Part shown: one piece after another, positions 36,463 through 38,536 of the stretch
Position numbering within the stretch: the first letter of the stretch is position 1
Layout of the letters: the number at the start of each line of letters is the position of its first letter
Source of the DNA: Porticoccaceae bacterium
Lineage (GTDB): Bacteria; Pseudomonadota; Gammaproteobacteria; Pseudomonadales; Porticoccaceae
Direction: 5' to 3'
Assembly: GCA_028822155.1 (NCBI GenBank)
Contig: JAPKEJ010000021.1
Location: 1-38,536 of the forward strand
DNA length: 38,536 bases
Position numbers and translations under genes: made by a program
Notes under the pieces: model-generated
What the model saw: only the letters and a program-made list of their open reading frames with translations
What the model was told of the DNA's origin: nothing
The model's database searches: none

Positions 36463-37623
36463 TTAACTATTGGACATCAAATCTTCAAAAATTGTCTCTT
36501 TCTTTTCAAGGGGTAACTTCATGAAAACATTAGTTCCCTGGGTGGGCTTAGCTTTAATCTGAAAATCATAACCGTCGCCATAAAACCCATGCAATCGATC
36601 AATAGTGTTACGCAAGCCTACACCGGTGCTATCGCTATCATACTTAAAGTCTGGCATCCCAGGGCCGTTATCATCCAACTCTATCACCACATTATCGTCA
36701 TCGCGTCTTGCTCTGATGGTTATGGTCCCGCCCTCTTCCATTGGCGCTATTGCATACTTAATTGCATTCTCAACTAGTGGTTGCAATATAAGACTCGGAA
36801 TTCTGATTGCCTTCGCCTTTGGATCAATTTCAAAACATACCTCTAATCGATCACCAAAACGCGTTTTCTCGATATCTAGATAAAGTTTAAGCGCCTCTAC
36901 CTCCTCACTTAGCGTAACCCGTTTAACAGGGTCATTGTCCAATGAGTATCTTAGAAAGTTACTTAACTGCACAATCATAGCGTTGGCTTTAGAAGCGTCT
37001 TTGTCTCGCACTAAGGACGCAATGGCATTTAAGGTATTAAATAAAAAGTGTGGGTTAAGTTGATATCGCAACATTTTTAACTGGGCTTCATGAGCGAAGG
37101 TCTCGGCTCGAGAACGCTTTAACTGCTCTTCCTTGTTGTCGGCCGCCACCACTAATAAAGAAGCGTGTTCAAACTGCAATAATTGATAATATTTAATACC
37201 GTGGTACAAAGCAGCCCAAGAGATAAAAATAAAAATAGAACCAAATAGCCAACCTCCAAAATCAGGCCACAAGCCCTCTTCTCCGGTCATATACATAAAT
37301 GTTGATAGCCGTAAAACCGCCCATATTCCAGAACAAACAAACACACCAACGAAAGTGAAAACAAACCGTAGTAAGAGTTTCATATCCCATAAATAGTGCA
37401 AGAAATATCTTAAAGGCCAAGATACTGCCAGGCCCAACGCTGATTGCACTAAGGTGTGTGCGACATAGGTAAGCTGAGCCTGCTGGTTATACCAAAGTGT
37501 CAAACTAAAGAAACTTACTAGGGCTAACCCAAACCATCCTACCAACTGTAAAAACAAAAATTGAGCATCAGAGTCTCGATAAAACTTTGCTGCTAAGGGA
37601 TGGAAATTCGTCTCTGCGATCAT
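36463..37623 (-). CDS. LytS/YehU-type membrane sensor histidine kinase
   Basis: An inner-membrane sensor kinase for the adjacent LytTR regulator. With ATG at 37623 it has 386 residues: four membrane helices between about 22 and 145, a coiled-coil-like linker (KEEQLKRSRAETFAHEAQLKML), and the His_kinase domain with phosphoacceptor His192 in QLNPHFLFNTLNAIASLV. The ATPase part shows LQPLVENAIKYAI (N-box), DDNGPGM and GVGLRNTIDRL. There is no separate periplasmic sensor domain, so the signal is probably sensed in or near the membrane. AGAG about eight bases before the ATG supports this start over GTG at 37632. It is divergent from the methyltransferase. Confidence 0.94.
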   Translation of the reverse strand: MIAETNFHPLAAKFYRDSDAQFLFLQLVGWFGLALVSFFSLTLWYNQQAQLTYVAHTLVQSALGLAVSWPLRYFLHYLWDMKLLLRFVFTFVGVFVCSGIWAVLRLSTFMYMTGEEGLWPDFGGWLFGSIFIFISWAALYHGIKYYQLLQFEHASLLVVAADNKEEQLKRSRAETFAHEAQLKMLRYQLNPHFLFNTLNAIASLVRDKDASKANAMIVQLSNFLRYSLDNDPVKRVTLSEEVEALKLYLDIEKTRFGDRLEVCFEIDPKAKAIRIPSLILQPLVENAIKYAIAPMEEGGTITIRARRDDDNVVIELDDNGPGMPDFKYDSDSTGVGLRNTIDRLHGFYGDGYDFQIKAKPTQGTNVFMKLPLEKKETIFEDLMSNS

Positions 37624-37752
37624 AGTGGACACTCTTTTTAACCAATGTATTGTTAGCCTGTAAAAGTATCATAGACTAATATTCGTTTATGTATTTATAT
37701 TAGACCTTTTGGTTATCCGTAATGCCAATATACTGATAAACTTAATATTTAC

Positions 37753-37758
37753 TATAAT
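37753..37758 (+). promoter_or_regulatory. -10 element for the methyltransferase gene
   Basis: A perfect TATAAT ends nine bases before the ATG at 37768. The predicted transcription start would be only a few bases before the start codon, which suggests a leaderless or nearly leaderless mRNA. There is no clear -35 and no Shine-Dalgarno sequence. Confidence 0.5.
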
Positions 37759-37767
37759 GCGGCGACA

Positions 37768-38421
37768 ATGCAGAACTCAGACAAACAACAGCAAAAACCT
37801 GTCATCGCCAATAGCTCACTCTTCGTTGAATACCTAGGCATTAAGGCACTTTTATCCCGACACCCTGAAATACGCAGACTCAAGCGTCAGCAACAGGGTC
37901 ACAGTGCCCACGGCAATAAGGTGTGGCGCTCAAGCTTTGTGCTCATGGACTACCTGACTACGTACCCGCCTAAAGCCTCAAGTAAAATACTTGATGTAGG
38001 TTGCGGATGGGGTTTGACCGGTATTTTCCTGGCCAAACACTACAGTGCAAAAGTCACCGGCATCGATATCGATCCCAGCGTTGAGACCTTTTTACAACTT
38101 CACGCCAGCATTAATAAATGTAGTATTGTCTTTCAGGCTAAAGGCTTTGAAAGCTTCGCCAAAGACGATTTGTCAGCTTACGATGAGATCATCGCCGCGG
38201 ATATATGCTTCTGGGACGAGATGGTCGATCCTCTGTTTGATTTTATTGGTTTGGCGCTAGAAGCAGGTGTACGACGAATTTTAATTGCTGATCCAGGCAG
38301 GCCACCGTTTTGGTCTCTATGCGACAAATGTGTTGAATCGCACGGCGCAAATATTGTAACTCGAAGAATTTATGAACCGTGGAAAACGGAGAAATTCGTT
38401 TTAATTATAGAGAACCAATAA
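37768..38421 (+). CDS. Class I SAM-dependent methyltransferase
   Basis: A 217-residue cytoplasmic methyltransferase of the Rossmann class. Motif I is ILDVGCGWGLTG at 74-85, followed by the acidic motif VTGIDIDPS and motif IV-like DEIIAADICFWDEMVDPLFDF. The pattern, with the ADICF(W) turn and a later RRILIADPGRPPF, is like the ETF-beta/nicotinamide N-methyltransferase-like group that modifies protein lysines, but I cannot fix a substrate. The N-terminal 45 residues are polar and basic (RRLKRQQQGHSAHG). No Shine-Dalgarno sequence precedes the ATG. A strong terminator begins right after the stop. Confidence 0.85.
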   Translation: MQNSDKQQQKPVIANSSLFVEYLGIKALLSRHPEIRRLKRQQQGHSAHGNKVWRSSFVLMDYLTTYPPKASSKILDVGCGWGLTGIFLAKHYSAKVTGIDIDPSVETFLQLHASINKCSIVFQAKGFESFAKDDLSAYDEIIAADICFWDEMVDPLFDFIGLALEAGVRRILIADPGRPPFWSLCDKCVESHGANIVTRRIYEPWKTEKFVLIIENQ

Positions 38422-38425
38422 AAAA

Positions 38426-38448
38426 GCCGGGCAACGCCCGGCTTTTTT
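38426..38448. terminator. Bidirectional intrinsic terminator
   Basis: GCCGGGC-AAC-GCCCGGC forms a perfect 7-base-pair G+C-rich stem with a three-base loop, flanked by an A run before and TTTTTT after. It can end transcription of the methyltransferase (plus) and of the convergent edge gene (minus). Confidence 0.93.
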
Positions 38449-38468
38449 ACAGAACACTTAATGTTAGC

Positions 38469-38536
38469 CTACTTAACGCTTACATCATCAAGCCAAACCT
38501 GTCCGCCTTGATCTCCACCCATGTCAAACAAAACAC
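38469..38536 (-). CDS. C-terminus of a protein ending in a carbohydrate-binding-like domain (partial)
   Basis: Read on the minus strand, the last 21 codons before a TAG give FDMGGDQGGQVWLDDVSVK at the end. The pattern of a Gly-Gly loop followed by VWLDDVSV is the usual last strand of CBM4/9-like jelly-roll modules attached to secreted glycoside hydrolases. The rest lies outside the window, so the catalytic type cannot be told; a beta-glucanase would fit the nearby GH3 enzyme. It converges with the methyltransferase and shares its terminator. Confidence 0.65.
   Translation of the reverse strand, partial: VLFDMGGDQGGQVWLDDVSVK

Noticed and set aside
1-38536. Search for CRISPR arrays, insertion sequences, prophage, tRNA and rRNA genes
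   Set aside because: No regularly spaced repeats, transposase, integrase or phage structural genes, and no recognisable tRNA or rRNA sequence were seen.

Overview
The window reads as a core chromosomal stretch of a free-living, probably marine, gammaproteobacterium of moderate G+C content. The order lolCDE - sthA - nqrM - apbE - nqrFEDCBA - long GAPDH - mfd - csiV - nagZ - lexA - topA is, as I remember it, very close to the Pseudomonas aeruginosa order. The complete Na+-NQR complex and a secreted beta-glucanase next to a carbohydrate-binding protein fit a marine relative such as the Cellvibrionales/SAR92 group. That placement is inference. I saw no phage, insertion sequence, CRISPR array, tRNA or rRNA.

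Layout. Positions 95-2629 (minus strand) hold a coupled operon: an ABC exporter (YadG/YadH type) followed by queF. A DUF2062 membrane protein (2795-3316, plus) faces the lipoprotein-sorting operon lolC-lolD-lolE (3351-6505, minus). Upstream of it is a nine-gene minus-strand operon, nqrABCDEF-apbE-nqrM-sthA (6604-15161), which encodes the sodium-pumping NADH:quinone oxidoreductase, two maturation factors and a soluble transhydrogenase. The unusually long GAPDH gene (15489-16952, minus) ends at a clear intrinsic terminator. Mfd and a CsiV-family protein follow on the plus strand (17130-21788). Next come a lipocalin/MscS-type channel pair and nagZ (21811-24567, minus), then lexA with a textbook SOS box inside its own promoter (24922-25584, plus). 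A small unknown gene, topA and a second unknown membrane-anchored gene follow on the minus strand (25593-29248).

The right third is more accessory: a universal stress protein, tatD, a MOSC gene coupled to an HD-domain gene that resembles PhnZ-type di-iron oxygenases, a divergent SDR oxidoreductase, a secreted 837-residue GH3 exo-beta-glucanase, a LytS/AlgR-like two-component pair, a methyltransferase, and at the edge the C-terminus of a protein with a carbohydrate-binding-like end. The GH3 enzyme, the regulator pair and the edge protein may be the border of a beta-glucan utilisation locus.

Functional links: NQR oxidises NADH and makes a sodium gradient, SthA balances NADH and NADPH, ApbE loads covalent FMN onto NqrB and NqrC, and NqrM helps build the iron centre. 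LexA and Mfd serve DNA repair, TopA DNA topology, LolCDE envelope biogenesis, and NagZ and probably CsiV cell-wall work. Many starts were moved from the longest reading frame to an internal codon because a Shine-Dalgarno sequence sits at the right distance only for the internal one. Positions 1-94 lie downstream of queF and show nothing I can name.
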